Source: Rariglobus hedericola (lineage in GTDB: Bacteria; Verrucomicrobiota; Verrucomicrobiia; Opitutales; Opitutaceae). Taken from it: a stretch of DNA of 64,000 nt. The notes below the pieces were generated by a model. It was given only the letters and a program-made list of their open reading frames with translations, ran no database searches and was not told where the DNA came from. Made by a program: the position numbers and the translations under genes. The stretch is from contig NZ_VMBG01000003.1 of the NCBI RefSeq assembly GCF_007559335.1, positions 62,001 through 126,000 on the forward strand, written 5' to 3'. Of this stretch, positions 26,825 through 36,300 are shown piece by piece (position 1 is the first letter of the stretch; each line of letters begins with the position of its first letter).

Positions 26825-27413
26825 GCCCGATCGCGATCGAATACAGACCGAAACCCGCGAGTTTCATCGGCGTGAGATCGGCACTCTCATGGCCAAAGAT
26901 GACGCCGACGATCGAGCGCACCACGTGCAGCGGAAAGCTCCATAATAGATACGTGCCTAGTGGCACGCCGACCAGCGGCAGCACATAATTCTGCGCAAAA
27001 TACGGGGCGCCCGGCAGGAGCATCGTGAATTGCGTGAGCGGCGCGTGTGCAGCCTTGGGCAGACGCTTGCGCAGAGGCTCGACCCAGCGCGCGAAGAACG
27101 ACGGCGCCGCTTTCACGAGCGCATAGCTCGCGAGCAATTGGATGAAGATCGAGACTGTGGTGAGCGCGAGTCCGAGTCCCGTGCCGAAGCGCACGCCGGC
27201 CGCCACGTGCAGCACGCTCACCGGAAAACCAAACATGGGCAGCACCGTCATCACTACGAACACCGCGAAGCCGTTCATGCGCTGCGCGTAATCATGGACC
27301 GCCTGCATATCGATCAACCGGTAGAGAAAAACCAAGCCGACGCAGGCCGCCAACGCAAAGGCGAGCAACGTCCATTGCTTGGGCGTGATCCGACGCAGAA
27401 AAGAAACAACCAT
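26739..27413 (-). CDS. VTT-domain (TVP38/TMEM64-like) membrane protein
   Basis: A 224-residue integral membrane protein with about five to six hydrophobic helices. It contains the VTT/SNARE-associated family features: FPVSVLHVAAGVRFGTGLG, then FTMLLPGAPYFAQNYVLPLVGVPLGTYL. Related DedA and TVP38 proteins act in lipid or undecaprenyl-phosphate flipping and envelope homeostasis. It is last in a leftward operon with miaB, a membrane protein and gmk, 50 bp after gmk. Its final 86 bases overlap the 3' end of the convergent phosphodiesterase gene, including the coding region for that protein's conserved SDH motif, so both frames are constrained there. Confidence 0.85.
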   Translation of the reverse strand: MVVSFLRRITPKQWTLLAFALAACVGLVFLYRLIDMQAVHDYAQRMNGFAVFVVMTVLPMFGFPVSVLHVAAGVRFGTGLGLALTTVSIFIQLLASYALVKAAPSFFARWVEPLRKRLPKAAHAPLTQFTMLLPGAPYFAQNYVLPLVGVPLGTYLLWSFPLHVVRSIVGVIFGHESADLTPMKLAGFGLYSIAIGLTCAWSFRRLQKKMKDQPAGADGPKPVA

Positions 27414-27463
27414 GCTTCGTCAGACCCGCTGGCAACCAAACGGTTCAGACTGTTCGAGTTTGG

Positions 27464-28057
27464 TTAAACCTGCTCCGCGCGCGCCTGCACCTGACGCCAG
27501 ATCGCCAGCAGTTCTTCAAAGTCGTCCTCACGGTGGCTGCTATCGACCACGAAGTCGAATTTGCCGATTTCCAGCAACTCGCGCTCGGCGGTTTCCATGC
27601 GGTGCGCGATTTCGGCCTCGGTCTCACCGCGACCCGTGAGCCGCACGCGCAGCTCGGGAATCGGGACATTGATGAACACCGAGCCCATGCGTTGCGAAAG
27701 CAGCGGGTTGGCCTTGGCGGCCTGGCGGAAGCTGTCCACACCCTGCACATCGACATTGATGATCAGGCTGCGGCCGGCCGCCAGCGGATCGAGCACCGAC
27801 GACGCCAGCGTGCCGTAACGGTTGCCGGTTTTGTGAACCCACGCCCATTCGAGGAACTCGCCCGCGGCGACTTTGGCATCGAACACGTCGGATGATAAAA
27901 AGTGATAATGCACACCATCGACTTCGCCCGGACGCGGCGCACGGGTCGTCGTGGTGACGATGCGCTCAAACCCGGGAACTTCGGCGACCATGCGCTCGCA
28001 CAGGGTGGTTTTTCCAGAACCGGCGGGACCGGCGAGAACAAGAAGAACGGGAGTCAT
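27464..28057 (-). CDS. gmk: Guanylate kinase
   Basis: A 197-residue kinase converting GMP to GDP. The P-loop GPAGSGKTTL lies at about 10-19. The GMP-binding segment TTTRAPRPGEVDGVHYHF and the lid-domain FLEWAWVHKTGNRYG match the family, and the DVQGVDSFR segment carries the conserved Asp. It is 15 bp after the preceding membrane-protein gene in the miaB operon. An inverted repeat AACCAAAC/GTTTGGTT (27434-27465) covers the stop codon and the gap to the VTT gene; it lacks a U-run. Confidence 0.95.
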   Translation of the reverse strand: MTPVLLVLAGPAGSGKTTLCERMVAEVPGFERIVTTTTRAPRPGEVDGVHYHFLSSDVFDAKVAAGEFLEWAWVHKTGNRYGTLASSVLDPLAAGRSLIINVDVQGVDSFRQAAKANPLLSQRMGSVFINVPIPELRVRLTGRGETEAEIAHRMETAERELLEIGKFDFVVDSSHREDDFEELLAIWRQVQARAEQV

Positions 28058-28072
28058 CAGGGTAACAAAAAA

Positions 28073-28618
28073 TCAGTAGGTGAACGCCACGCCGGCCAGC
28101 AACAAACCGTAAGCCGCCAGCACCCCGCCGAGAATACGGGCACGGCCCGGCGTGCGATAAAGCCAGTCGAAGAAATCACGCAGGCGGAACGGCGACACCG
28201 CGAGATAGAGCGCGGCGAGGATCGCCACATAAAGCGCCGAAACCATCAGGAGCCGCTGAGGAACTTCATAACGACCGTAAGCCGACATGAGCAGCGGCCA
28301 CGAACCGACCAGCGTCACCACGCTCAAGCCGCGCACCGCGAGAAACTCCGGCAGATAAAAAAACGCCGCCAACGCCAGCCCGCCGAAAATGAACACAAAC
28401 GGAGTCGGCGTGGAGAACCCGATCACGTCGGCCGTGGACATGTTGGCCACGTTATAAACGAACCACGCCGCGCCGCCGCCGAAGAAAATCACCGTGGCGA
28501 TCTGCGAGCGCGGGAACGCCTTGAACATCGACTTGATCGCGGAATTGCTCACGAGAAAGAGCGCGCCCAGCGAGAGCAGGATCAGGCCGGTGACGAGGGT
28601 GGCGAGGGTGAGGGACAT
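28073..28618 (-). CDS. Polytopic membrane protein of unknown function
   Basis: A 181-residue protein with about five transmembrane helices: residues 5-25, 38-58, 72-90, 97-115 and 122-145, with another near the C-terminus. I do not recognise a family. It has no obvious charged or metal-binding motif within the helices; FRLRDFFDWLYRTPGRAR is a basic cytoplasmic loop near 142-160. It lies 23 bp after miaB and 15 bp before gmk, so it is almost certainly cotranscribed with them. That conservation of order, rather than motif content, would be the best clue to function. Confidence 0.7.
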   Translation of the reverse strand: MSLTLATLVTGLILLSLGALFLVSNSAIKSMFKAFPRSQIATVIFFGGGAAWFVYNVANMSTADVIGFSTPTPFVFIFGGLALAAFFYLPEFLAVRGLSVVTLVGSWPLLMSAYGRYEVPQRLLMVSALYVAILAALYLAVSPFRLRDFFDWLYRTPGRARILGGVLAAYGLLLAGVAFTY

Positions 28619-28641
28619 GAAGAAAGTTGAGAGCGGAGAGT

Positions 28642-30108
28642 CTAGAACTGTGAGCCGGCAGAAGTCATCAAACCCGACGAAGACGGAATATGGTTTTGGC
28701 CGTCAGCCTCGAGGCCATCGACGCCGGCCAACTGCAGTTCGCCGTAAAGTGTGCTCACACTGGCGCGATCGATCTTAAGCGGCACGAGCTGTCCGATCAG
28801 TCGCGGATTCGCATCGAAGATCGCCACGCGATTACCGCGGGTGCGACCGGTAAAACGCTTGCCGGTTTTGTCCGGACCCTCAACCAGCACTTCTTCCACC
28901 GTGCCGAGCAATGCGGCGTTACGGCGCTCGGAGTTTTTCTTAAGGATATCGAGGAGCACCTGGTTGCGATGCTCCTTCACCTCGTCAGGGATCTGGTCGC
29001 CCATGTCCGCCGCCGGCGTGCCGCTGCGGATGGAATACTTGAAGACGTAGGCCATGTCGTAGTTGCACGCCTCGAACAACTCGCGCGTCTGCTCGAACTC
29101 CTCGTCGGTCTCGCCGGGGAAACCCACGATGATATCCGTCGAGAAATACATGTCGGGTCGCACCGCGCGCAGGGAATCGACGATCTCCTTGTAGCGCTCG
29201 CGCGAATACGGGCGGTTCATAGCCTTCAGGATGCGGTTGCTCCCGCTCTGCATCGGCAGGTGCACGTATTCGCAGAGCTTGGACAAACGCCCGTAGGCTG
29301 CGGCGAGGTCTTCCTTGAAGCCACGCGGATGCGGCGAAGTGAACCGGATGCGCTCGATGCCTTCGATTTCGTGGACGCGCTCAAGCAACTGCACGAACGG
29401 CGAGATGCCGTTGGTGTGCGCATAATCGCGGCGTCCGTAGCTGGTGACGATCTGGCCGAGGAGGGTGATCTCCTTCACGCCGCGCGCCGCGAGGGTGCGG
29501 CACTCGGTCACGATGTCATCCATCGGACGCGAGCGTTCGTCGCCGCGCGTCTTCGGGACGATGCAGAACGCGCAATCCATGTTGCAGCCCTGCTGGATGG
29601 AGACGAAGGCGTTGACCTGGGGCACGAGGTCGGCCGCGCCGCCGGAACCTTCGACCGATTCGGGCGAAAGATGGTCTTTGATCGTGTTCTGCGAACCGGC
29701 CTCCTCGCCGATGTCGATGATCGTCTCGCCGATGGGCACTCCGGCCTCGCGGGCGGCGCGGAGGTTGTCGAGGTAATCGGGAACCTGGTGAAATTTTTGG
29801 GTGCCAACGATGAGGTCCACGTCGGGCAGTTTATCCAGCAGCTCGGCGCCACGGTTTTGCGCCATGCAGCCGAGAATACCCAACACGAAGTCGGGGTTTT
29901 TCTTTTTGCGATGAGTGATGTTGGCGGCCTTGCCGATCGCCTTCTGCTCGGCGGCGTCGCGCACGGAGCAGGTGTTGAGGAGCATCACATCGCACTCATC
30001 CTCGGAACCGACGATCCGGTAGCCGCGGGCACGCAGCATCGCCGCGACCGCTTCGCTGTCGCGTTCGTTCATCTGACACCCGTAGGTTTTGATGTGCACC
30101 CGGTTCAT
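28642..30108 (-). CDS. miaB: tRNA-2-methylthio-N6-dimethylallyladenosine synthase
   Basis: A 488-residue radical SAM methylthiotransferase that modifies A37 of tRNAs reading UNN codons. The N-terminal UPF0004 domain begins HIKTYGCQMNERDSE with the first cluster cysteine, then NTCSVRDAAEQKA and GILGCMAQ. The radical SAM motif is IQQGCNMDCAFCIVPKTRG (CxxxCxxC), and a C-terminal TRAM-like domain ends the protein. ATG 30108 is chosen because 56 extra upstream codons in the open frame are arginine/glycine-rich and unlike any MiaB. It is the first gene of the leftward operon with a membrane protein, gmk and a VTT protein. Confidence 0.95.
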   Translation of the reverse strand: MNRVHIKTYGCQMNERDSEAVAAMLRARGYRIVGSEDECDVMLLNTCSVRDAAEQKAIGKAANITHRKKKNPDFVLGILGCMAQNRGAELLDKLPDVDLIVGTQKFHQVPDYLDNLRAAREAGVPIGETIIDIGEEAGSQNTIKDHLSPESVEGSGGAADLVPQVNAFVSIQQGCNMDCAFCIVPKTRGDERSRPMDDIVTECRTLAARGVKEITLLGQIVTSYGRRDYAHTNGISPFVQLLERVHEIEGIERIRFTSPHPRGFKEDLAAAYGRLSKLCEYVHLPMQSGSNRILKAMNRPYSRERYKEIVDSLRAVRPDMYFSTDIIVGFPGETDEEFEQTRELFEACNYDMAYVFKYSIRSGTPAADMGDQIPDEVKEHRNQVLLDILKKNSERRNAALLGTVEEVLVEGPDKTGKRFTGRTRGNRVAIFDANPRLIGQLVPLKIDRASVSTLYGELQLAGVDGLEADGQNHIPSSSGLMTSAGSQF

Positions 30109-30218
30109 CTGCAGGACCGGTCTAATTAAACGCCCCCTCCCGAGGGTCAAACGGGAAAGCTCCCTCCTCCCCTCGCACCCCGGTGCAACCCGTTCGCCGT
30201 TCTCCTGTCCAAACCACC

Positions 30219-31205
30219 ATGTCGCTCCGCTTCCTGTGCTTACCCTTGCTCGCCACCACCTTGCTGGCCGAAACACCCGCGCCCACGCCCACTCCGGCCC
30301 CGACGGCGGACTCCGAGGATTTGTTCACGCTCGGGCAGTCGCTGTTCGAAGCGTATGCCCCGCCCGAGATTAAAAAGGACTTAGCCTTCCCCACTCGCGC
30401 ACAATGGGACGAATTTGCCGCGCGCCTCGAAAAGACCCGCGCAACCGGCTCGCTCGCCGAACTCGCCGCTTACGAGACCGAAGCGCGCACCGCCCTCCTC
30501 GCCCTGCGCGCTCTGCCCGAATACAAAGACTATGCCGACTGGCTCGAAGAGCGTATCGACGAAATCGTGGTGGCCAAAAAAGCAATCGCCCCGCCCGTGA
30601 CGCCTCAACCCACGCCGACACCCGTGCCGCAGCCCGGCCCCGTGACCCCGGTGCCCGTCGTCCCCAAATCTACGAACTCGGACATCCCGCTGTATGATTT
30701 ATGGGTGGAGCGCCTGCGCGACCGCCCGCGCCCCGCCCGCGCCGACGAGTTTTTGCCCGACCTCAAAAAAATCTTCGCCGACGAAGGTCTGCCCGCTGAT
30801 CTCGCCTGGATTCCCGAGGTCGAATCGATGTTCAACCCCCGCGCCAAAAGCCCCGCCGGCGCCCAAGGTTTGTTTCAACTCATGCCCGTCACCGCCAAGG
30901 CGCAGGGCTTGAGCCTGCTGCCTTTCGACGAGCGCAACGATCCCGAGAAAAGCGCGCGCGCCGCCGCCACGTTGCTCCGCCGCTTGCACGGGATGTTCGA
31001 TTCGTGGCCGCTCGCGCTCGCCGCTTACAACGCCGGCGAAGGTCGCGTGCGTCGCACCCTCAAGGCCGAAGACGCCAAGACGTTTGCCGAGATTGCCGAC
31101 GCCCTGCCCACGGAAACACGCCTCTACGTTCCAAAAGTCCTCGCCACGTTGGCCATCCGCGAAGGCCTCGATCCCGCCAGGCTCGCCGCGCCTTCCGCTC
31201 GCTAA
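30219..31205 (+). CDS. Lytic transglycosylase (SLT/MltD type)
   Basis: A 328-residue exported peptidoglycan lytic transglycosylase. The signal peptide is about 1-17 (LLATTLLAE). Residues 20-30 and 140-160 are Pro/Thr-rich linkers. The SLT domain spans about 200-310: the catalytic Glu lies in WIPEVESMFNPRAKSPAGA, followed by GLFQLMPVTAK and ALAAYNAGEGRVRR. No LysM repeat follows, so it is shorter than E. coli MltD. ATG 30219 places the signal peptide at the N-terminus, unlike a start 12 codons earlier. It is divergent from miaB. Confidence 0.9.
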   Translation: MSLRFLCLPLLATTLLAETPAPTPTPAPTADSEDLFTLGQSLFEAYAPPEIKKDLAFPTRAQWDEFAARLEKTRATGSLAELAAYETEARTALLALRALPEYKDYADWLEERIDEIVVAKKAIAPPVTPQPTPTPVPQPGPVTPVPVVPKSTNSDIPLYDLWVERLRDRPRPARADEFLPDLKKIFADEGLPADLAWIPEVESMFNPRAKSPAGAQGLFQLMPVTAKAQGLSLLPFDERNDPEKSARAAATLLRRLHGMFDSWPLALAAYNAGEGRVRRTLKAEDAKTFAEIADALPTETRLYVPKVLATLAIREGLDPARLAAPSAR

Positions 31206-31207
31206 GG

Positions 31208-31249
31208 AATCCGCATAAAATCTGTAAAATCCGTCCCCTCGACGGATTT
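31208..31249 (+). repeat. AATCCG/AATCTG micro-repeat with hairpin
   Basis: Just after the transglycosylase stop lie three near-decamers (AATCCGCATA, AAATCTGTAA, AATCCGTCCC). The last forms a perfect 9-bp stem with AAATCCGTC (31227-31235) and GACGGATTT (31241-31249). It has no trailing U-run, so termination is doubtful. The unit resembles short intergenic repeats seen in many environmental genomes; that comparison is from general knowledge and was not searched. Confidence 0.4.
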
Positions 31250-31297
31250 GCAGACGAAAAGCGTCGCGACAATTCAGGGACCGTCTTCGTTGTGGGC

Positions 31298-32245
31298 ATG
31301 GGTTTCATGGATCGTCTCATCGGCCGAAGCGCCCCGCCTGCCCCCGCAGGCGTATTTCCGTCACTGGCCTTGGATGCCACGCTGCCGACCGAAACGTCGG
31401 GCGCGGAAACCGTTTCGCTCGTCAGCATCGCCAAACCGGTGTGGGCCTACGGCGTGGAAACAACCCCCGGCCTCCTTCCGCCCAAGGCCCCGGCTGCGCG
31501 GCGCATTGCCTTCACCCAGCTCGCCACTCCGGGCCTGCCCGATCTGCGCGAACGCCTCGACCGCCCCGAGGACGACCTCGGCCGTTTCGCGCGCGGCTTC
31601 CCTCTCTGGCTGGCGGAAACCATGTATTTCTCCGTCAACTACACGCCGATCGCCGTGCTCGGTTCCCGCGAGCAATCACGCCACGTCTTGTTCCCCCATC
31701 CTTGGACGCCGGCCAACATCCAGCAAATCGTGGACACTGCGGCCGATGGTCTCGACTTCGTGCTCACCGGCTCGCTCACCGGCGGCGACGGCAACCAGTG
31801 GACACTCTCCCTCCAGCTCTGGGACGTCGCCAAGGCCCGCGAACGCAAAACCTGGTCGTCCAGTTTTGCGCGCGACAACGCAGACCGCGCGCTCGTCGAG
31901 TTTCACACGCATTTCCGTCTGTTCATGGAATGGGCCGCCTATCCTGAAGACGCGGGACTGATCTATACGGCGCCCTCGCGGCCATCCCCGTGGATTCGCA
32001 CTTTGGGCATTTCCGCATCCGCCTTTCTCGCAGAGCAAAATGCCCTCGATCGCGCGCAGATCGACCTGCCGTCCTCGCTGATCGACCAAGTCGCCGAGAA
32101 CGCCGTCACTGGCGAAACCGCGTCGCTTGCCTGGCTCACGCTGGCCGCGCGCGCACGGCGGCTCGGTCTGGTGACCGAACTGCCGGCAGTGCAATTACTA
32201 CCCACGCCGCTCGTTAAATCCCTGTCGGCCGCCGGCGTCGTTTAA
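31298..32245 (+). CDS. Protein of unknown function
   Basis: A 315-residue soluble protein that I do not recognise. ATG 31298 is the first start after the transglycosylase gene; ATG 31307 (MDRLIG) is equally possible. The middle has LWLAETMYFSVNYTPIAVLGS and ADGLDFVLTGSLTGGDGNQWTLSLQLWD, a pattern of alternating beta-strands like proteins that compute a bulk property over TPR or Sel1 sets. No signal peptide or catalytic motif is visible. It follows the transglycosylase by about 90 bp and meets rlmN tail to tail with a 4-bp overlap. Confidence 0.6.
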   Translation: MGFMDRLIGRSAPPAPAGVFPSLALDATLPTETSGAETVSLVSIAKPVWAYGVETTPGLLPPKAPAARRIAFTQLATPGLPDLRERLDRPEDDLGRFARGFPLWLAETMYFSVNYTPIAVLGSREQSRHVLFPHPWTPANIQQIVDTAADGLDFVLTGSLTGGDGNQWTLSLQLWDVAKARERKTWSSSFARDNADRALVEFHTHFRLFMEWAAYPEDAGLIYTAPSRPSPWIRTLGISASAFLAEQNALDRAQIDLPSSLIDQVAENAVTGETASLAWLTLAARARRLGLVTELPAVQLLPTPLVKSLSAAGVV

Positions 32246-33339
32246 GCCGACGCATCCGCTACCGCGAGCTGGCCGCAGCCCGCGCCGATATCAATGCCGC
32301 GCCGCTGGCGCACCGTGCTGGGCAGCCCGTAGCCGGCGAGAATATCTTGGAATTTCTTGGCGTTGTTACTTGGCGCGCCTGCGTATCCTGAAGTTGGATT
32401 CAACGGGATCAGGTTCACCTGCGCCGCCATGCCCTTCAACAAGGCGCCCACCGCATGCGCCTGGTCGGGGCCGTCGTTTTTGCCGTCGATCAGCGTCCAC
32501 TCAAAGAAGATGCGGCGGTCCATCTTCGTCGTGTAGTAGCGGCAGGCGTCCATCAACGCATCAAGTGTCCACTTGCGCGCCGCGGGGACCAGCGCGGCGC
32601 GTTCGGCCTGCGTCGCCCCGTGCAGCGAAACGGCCAGGCACACCTGGCGTTTCTCGTCGGTCATGCGAATGATGCCCGGCACCACGCCCACGGTGGAGAG
32701 CGTGATTTTTTTCGCACCGAGGCCCATGCCCGCGCCGTCGCAGAGGATGTCCACGGCCTTCATGACCGCGTCGTAGTTGTGCAAGGGCTCGCCCATGCCC
32801 ATGAGCACAATGTTGCGCAGACGCTCGTGGCGGTGGTGCGGCGAACTGTGATCGGACTCGGAGAGCGCAGGATTTTCCTCGGCGGTATGCCACAATACGC
32901 GATCCACATGCACCGCCTGCGCGACGATCTCGCCCGCCGTCAGGTGGCGCGTGTAACCCATCTGGCCCGTCGCGCAAAACACACAACCCATGGCACAGCC
33001 GACTTGCGAACTGATGCAGGCGGTGGTGCGGCCCTTGTAGCGCATGAGCACGGTTTCGATGCGGTGCGCGTCTTCGAGCGCGAGCAGATACTTGCGCGTA
33101 AACCCATCACTGGAGCGTGTTTCGCGCGAGGTCGCCAGCAGGCCGAGCGTCGTCTCGGCCTCGAGTCGCGTCCGCACCCGCAACGGCAGTTCTTCCATCG
33201 CTGCGAACTCCACCACGCGTTCCAGATAAAGATACTTCCACAGGCGCGCGGCGTGCACTGCGTTCAGCCCCCAGCCGGCCACGAGCGTGCCGAGCTCGGC
33301 ACGCGTGAAGCCATAAAGATTGAGGAGCGACGACGGCAT
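32242..33339 (-). CDS. rlmN: Dual-specificity 23S rRNA/tRNA adenine C2 methyltransferase
   Basis: A 365-residue radical SAM enzyme that methylates C2 of A2503 in 23S rRNA and A37 of some tRNAs. The cluster motif is CAMGCVFCATG (CxxxCxxC). GMGEPLHNYDAV and VSLHGATQAERAALVP are family signatures. The C-terminal cysteine in GAGCGQL is the second methyl-carrying residue. ATG 33339 (MPSSLLNLYGFTRAEL) matches the usual RlmN start; the frame remains open 16 codons further upstream. It is divergent from the hybrid kinase at 33477. Confidence 0.95.
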   Translation of the reverse strand: MPSSLLNLYGFTRAELGTLVAGWGLNAVHAARLWKYLYLERVVEFAAMEELPLRVRTRLEAETTLGLLATSRETRSSDGFTRKYLLALEDAHRIETVLMRYKGRTTACISSQVGCAMGCVFCATGQMGYTRHLTAGEIVAQAVHVDRVLWHTAEENPALSESDHSSPHHRHERLRNIVLMGMGEPLHNYDAVMKAVDILCDGAGMGLGAKKITLSTVGVVPGIIRMTDEKRQVCLAVSLHGATQAERAALVPAARKWTLDALMDACRYYTTKMDRRIFFEWTLIDGKNDGPDQAHAVGALLKGMAAQVNLIPLNPTSGYAGAPSNNAKKFQDILAGYGLPSTVRQRRGIDIGAGCGQLAVADASA

Positions 33340-33476
33340 GGGGCGGGCATAGGCGATCGGCGGCGAAAGGACAGAATTTTCTCCCACTTGGGTAAAACCC
33401 CCAGTAGATCAAGGTTGCCCGTCCTGCCATTCGTGAGACACTCGGTGCCACGTCAGCCCCGCATGTTTCACCGTTC

Positions 33477-36290
33477 ATGATCCCTTCTGATCAGACCCCG
33501 CAATGGCCCGAAAGCCTGCCGGCAGCGACCACGGACATGTTCGCGATGGTCGCGGAACACACGCACAACGCCGCCATCGTCACCGATCCGCAGTATCGGA
33601 TTCTCTGGGCCAACGACTCGTTCACCCGCATCACCGGTTACCCGCTCACCGAGGTCAAAGGCCGCACGCCAGCCGACTTCATGCGTGCGCCTGACAGCGA
33701 TCCCGCCCGCGCCGCCGACATCCGCAACGGCGTCGAGAACGGTCTCAACTTTTCCGTGGTCATCCGCAACCGCCGCAAGGACGGCGTCTCCATCTGGATG
33801 CGCATTGAGGGGAAACCGATCCGCGACAACGACGGCACGTTGAACGCCTTCCTCGTCGTGGGCACCGATGTCACCGCGCAGGTCGAACGCGAAATGTTTC
33901 TGGAGCGCAACGAGGCGCTATTCAACGAAGCCCAGCGCATCGCCCGCATCGGCAGCTGGGATTACGATCTGTCCACGCATCAACAGCAATGGAGCGCGGA
34001 GACGTTTCGCATCCACGGGATTCCCGAGGGAGACACTCCGCCCGCCGCGGCGGACGGCATCGCGACCTTCATCGAGGAACACCAACCGCTGATCGATGCG
34101 GCTTTCACCCAGTGCTGTCTTATGGGCGTTCCCTACGACATCGAACTGCAGCTCCGCCCGCGCACCGGCGGCGTGCGCTGGGTTCGCTGCATCGGTCGCG
34201 CCTACACGGTCGATAATCGCGTCGTGCGCGTGGCCGGCACCATGCAGGACATCGATGACCGCAAACGCGCGGAGCTTGAGGTCGCCCGCCTCGCCGAGCG
34301 CATGACGCTCGCCGCCAAATTCGCCGGCATCGGTATCTGGGAATACAACGAGGCCACCGGCGAACTCATCTGGGACGACGCCATGCTCGCCCTCCACGGC
34401 ATGCACCGCGACGCCTTCCCCGGTAATTTTTCCATCTGGGGCCTCGTGATGCTGCCCGATGATCGCGCCTCTGAAGAGCAGATCAACCGCGCCTTCGCCG
34501 AGGGCCGCGGAGAATTCGACGTCGAGTATCGCGTGCTCACGCCCGACGACGACGTCCGTTACATTCGCAACTGCGGCCGCATCGTGCGCGATGCCGATGG
34601 CCGCATCATCCGTTCCTATGGCGTTAATTACGACATCACCCGCGAACGCGTGAACATGATCGCCCTCCTCGAGTCCGACGAAAGCCTCCGCGCGGCCAAC
34701 ACGTCCCTTCAGGCCACCATCGAGGAAGCCCAGCGGCTGGCCCGCGTCGCCGAGGCGGCCAATCAGGCCAAGAGCTCCTTCCTCGCGACCATCAGCCACG
34801 AGATCCGCACGCCTCTTAACGGTGTGATCGGCATGACCAACATCCTCGCCGGCACCCCGCTCGATGCCGAGCAGCGTGACTATCTCCAGACGATCAAGCT
34901 CTCCGGCGAATCCCTTCTCACGCTGATCAACGACACGCTCGACTACTCCAAGATCGAGGCCGGTCGCGTCGAACTGGAACGCCAGCCCTTCGACTTGCTT
35001 GCCTGCGTCGCCGAGGCCATGGATCTCGTCGAGCCGCACACCCGCCAGAAAAACCTGTCTCTCTCGCGTATCATTTCATCGGATACTCCCCGCATGATCG
35101 AGGGCGACGCCTCCCGCCTCCGCCAGATTCTCGTCAACCTGCTCGGCAACGCCGTCAAATTCACCGACCACGGCGGCATCCTCCTGGAGACACGGGTGGA
35201 TTCCGCCTCGGCCGATGAGGTCAGCCTCACCTTCCAGATCACCGATACCGGCATCGGCATTCCCAAGGACAAACAGGCCCGGCTCTTCGAACACTTTTTC
35301 CAGGTGGACGCCTCCATCACCCGCACGCACGGCGGCACCGGTCTGGGCCTCGCCATCAGCCGCCGTCTTACCGAGCTCATGGGCGGCACCATCGAAGTGG
35401 AGAGCACCTTGGGCCGTGGATCCACCTTCTCCGTCAACATCCGCGTGCCCGTGGTCATCGAGGACGCCCTCACGGTGCATGCCAACTGTCTCGCCCGCCT
35501 CGCCCACCGCCACGCCTTGATCGTCGCGATCCAGCCTTTGCGCGCCACCATCGAACACTATGCGCGCCTCGCCGGCCTGTTCACCTTCTCGGTCCCCGAC
35601 GCCACACACGCCCTCGACCGGCTCGCCACCGGTGTGCCGTGCGATCTCATCATCTCCGATCCGGAGATGCCCGGCATGGACGGTCTCGATTTCGCCCGCG
35701 CACTTCAGGCCCGCGCCCTCAAATCCACGCCGCTCCTTCCGATCAACCGCATCGGCACGCTCTCCGACAGCTCCGCGCCTCGATTCTATCAACTCATGGC
35801 GAGCTTGGTGCCCTCGCTTCAAAGCGGGCAAAATTCACCCACGCCGCCCGCATCACAACGAATTGGCGACGCCATGCCGCTGTCCATCCTGATGGCCGAG
35901 GATAACAACGTGAATCAACGCGTCGCCCAGCTCACCTTGCGCCGCCTTGGCTACGAGGTCGAAATCGTCTCCGACGGCGCCGAAGCCCTCGGCGCGCTGC
36001 AACGCCGTTCCTTCGATGTCATTTTGATGGATGTGCAGATGTCCGGCATGGACGGTCTCGAAGCCACCCGCCGCATTCGCGCACTGCCTCAGCACCAGAA
36101 TCACCCGTGGATCATCGCCCTCACCGCCGGTGCCTTCGAGGAGGACCGCCTCAACGCCTTCCGCGCCGGCATGAACGATTTCCTGAGCAAACCGCTCCGC
36201 GTGGATCTCCTCCACGCCGCGCTCGGCCGCGCCTGGCAGGCGTTGCAAACACTCTCCACGGAAGTCACCTCCTCCACGCCGCGCACCTGA
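33477..36290 (+). CDS. PAS-rich hybrid histidine kinase / response regulator
   Basis: A 937-residue cytoplasmic sensor; no transmembrane segment is seen. It has three PAS-type domains: about 20-140 ([21 protein letters not shown]), 150-265 and 275-395. These are followed by a short coiled coil, a HisKA domain with phosphoacceptor H441 ([11 protein letters not shown]) and an HATPase domain ([31 protein letters not shown]). A degenerate receiver around 670-775 keeps D728 but lacks the paired acidic residues at its start. The C-terminal receiver (about 800-920) is intact, with AEDNNVNQ, D852 and the Lys in FLSKPL. The output partner is unknown. It is divergent from rlmN and convergent with the PHP gene. 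Confidence 0.92.
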   Translation: MIPSDQTPQWPESLPAATTDMFAMVAEHTHNAAIVTDPQYRILWANDSFTRITGYPLTEVKGRTPADFMRAPDSDPARAADIRNGVENGLNFSVVIRNRRKDGVSIWMRIEGKPIRDNDGTLNAFLVVGTDVTAQVEREMFLERNEALFNEAQRIARIGSWDYDLSTHQQQWSAETFRIHGIPEGDTPPAAADGIATFIEEHQPLIDAAFTQCCLMGVPYDIELQLRPRTGGVRWVRCIGRAYTVDNRVVRVAGTMQDIDDRKRAELEVARLAERMTLAAKFAGIGIWEYNEATGELIWDDAMLALHGMHRDAFPGNFSIWGLVMLPDDRASEEQINRAFAEGRGEFDVEYRVLTPDDDVRYIRNCGRIVRDADGRIIRSYGVNYDITRERVNMIALLESDESLRAANTSLQATIEEAQRLARVAEAANQAKSSFLATISHEIRTPLNGVIGMTNILAGTPLDAEQRDYLQTIKLSGESLLTLINDTLDYSKIEAGRVELERQPFDLLACVAEAMDLVEPHTRQKNLSLSRIISSDTPRMIEGDASRLRQILVNLLGNAVKFTDHGGILLETRVDSASADEVSLTFQITDTGIGIPKDKQARLFEHFFQVDASITRTHGGTGLGLAISRRLTELMGGTIEVESTLGRGSTFSVNIRVPVVIEDALTVHANCLARLAHRHALIVAIQPLRATIEHYARLAGLFTFSVPDATHALDRLATGVPCDLIISDPEMPGMDGLDFARALQARALKSTPLLPINRIGTLSDSSAPRFYQLMASLVPSLQSGQNSPTPPASQRIGDAMPLSILMAEDNNVNQRVAQLTLRRLGYEVEIVSDGAEALGALQRRSFDVILMDVQMSGMDGLEATRRIRALPQHQNHPWIIALTAGAFEEDRLNAFRAGMNDFLSKPLRVDLLHAALGRAWQALQTLSTEVTSSTPRT

Positions 36291-36300
36291 GTGCTCCGGC

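Noticed and set aside
28690-30129. Open frame of about 479 codons antisense to miaB
   Set aside because: It has no motif, and miaB has complete radical SAM and UPF0004 signatures on the other strand.
30109-30276. N-terminal extension of miaB by 56 codons
   Set aside because: The extra residues are Arg/Gly/Trp-rich and unlike MiaB N-termini; ATG 30108 begins directly before the family's first conserved segment.
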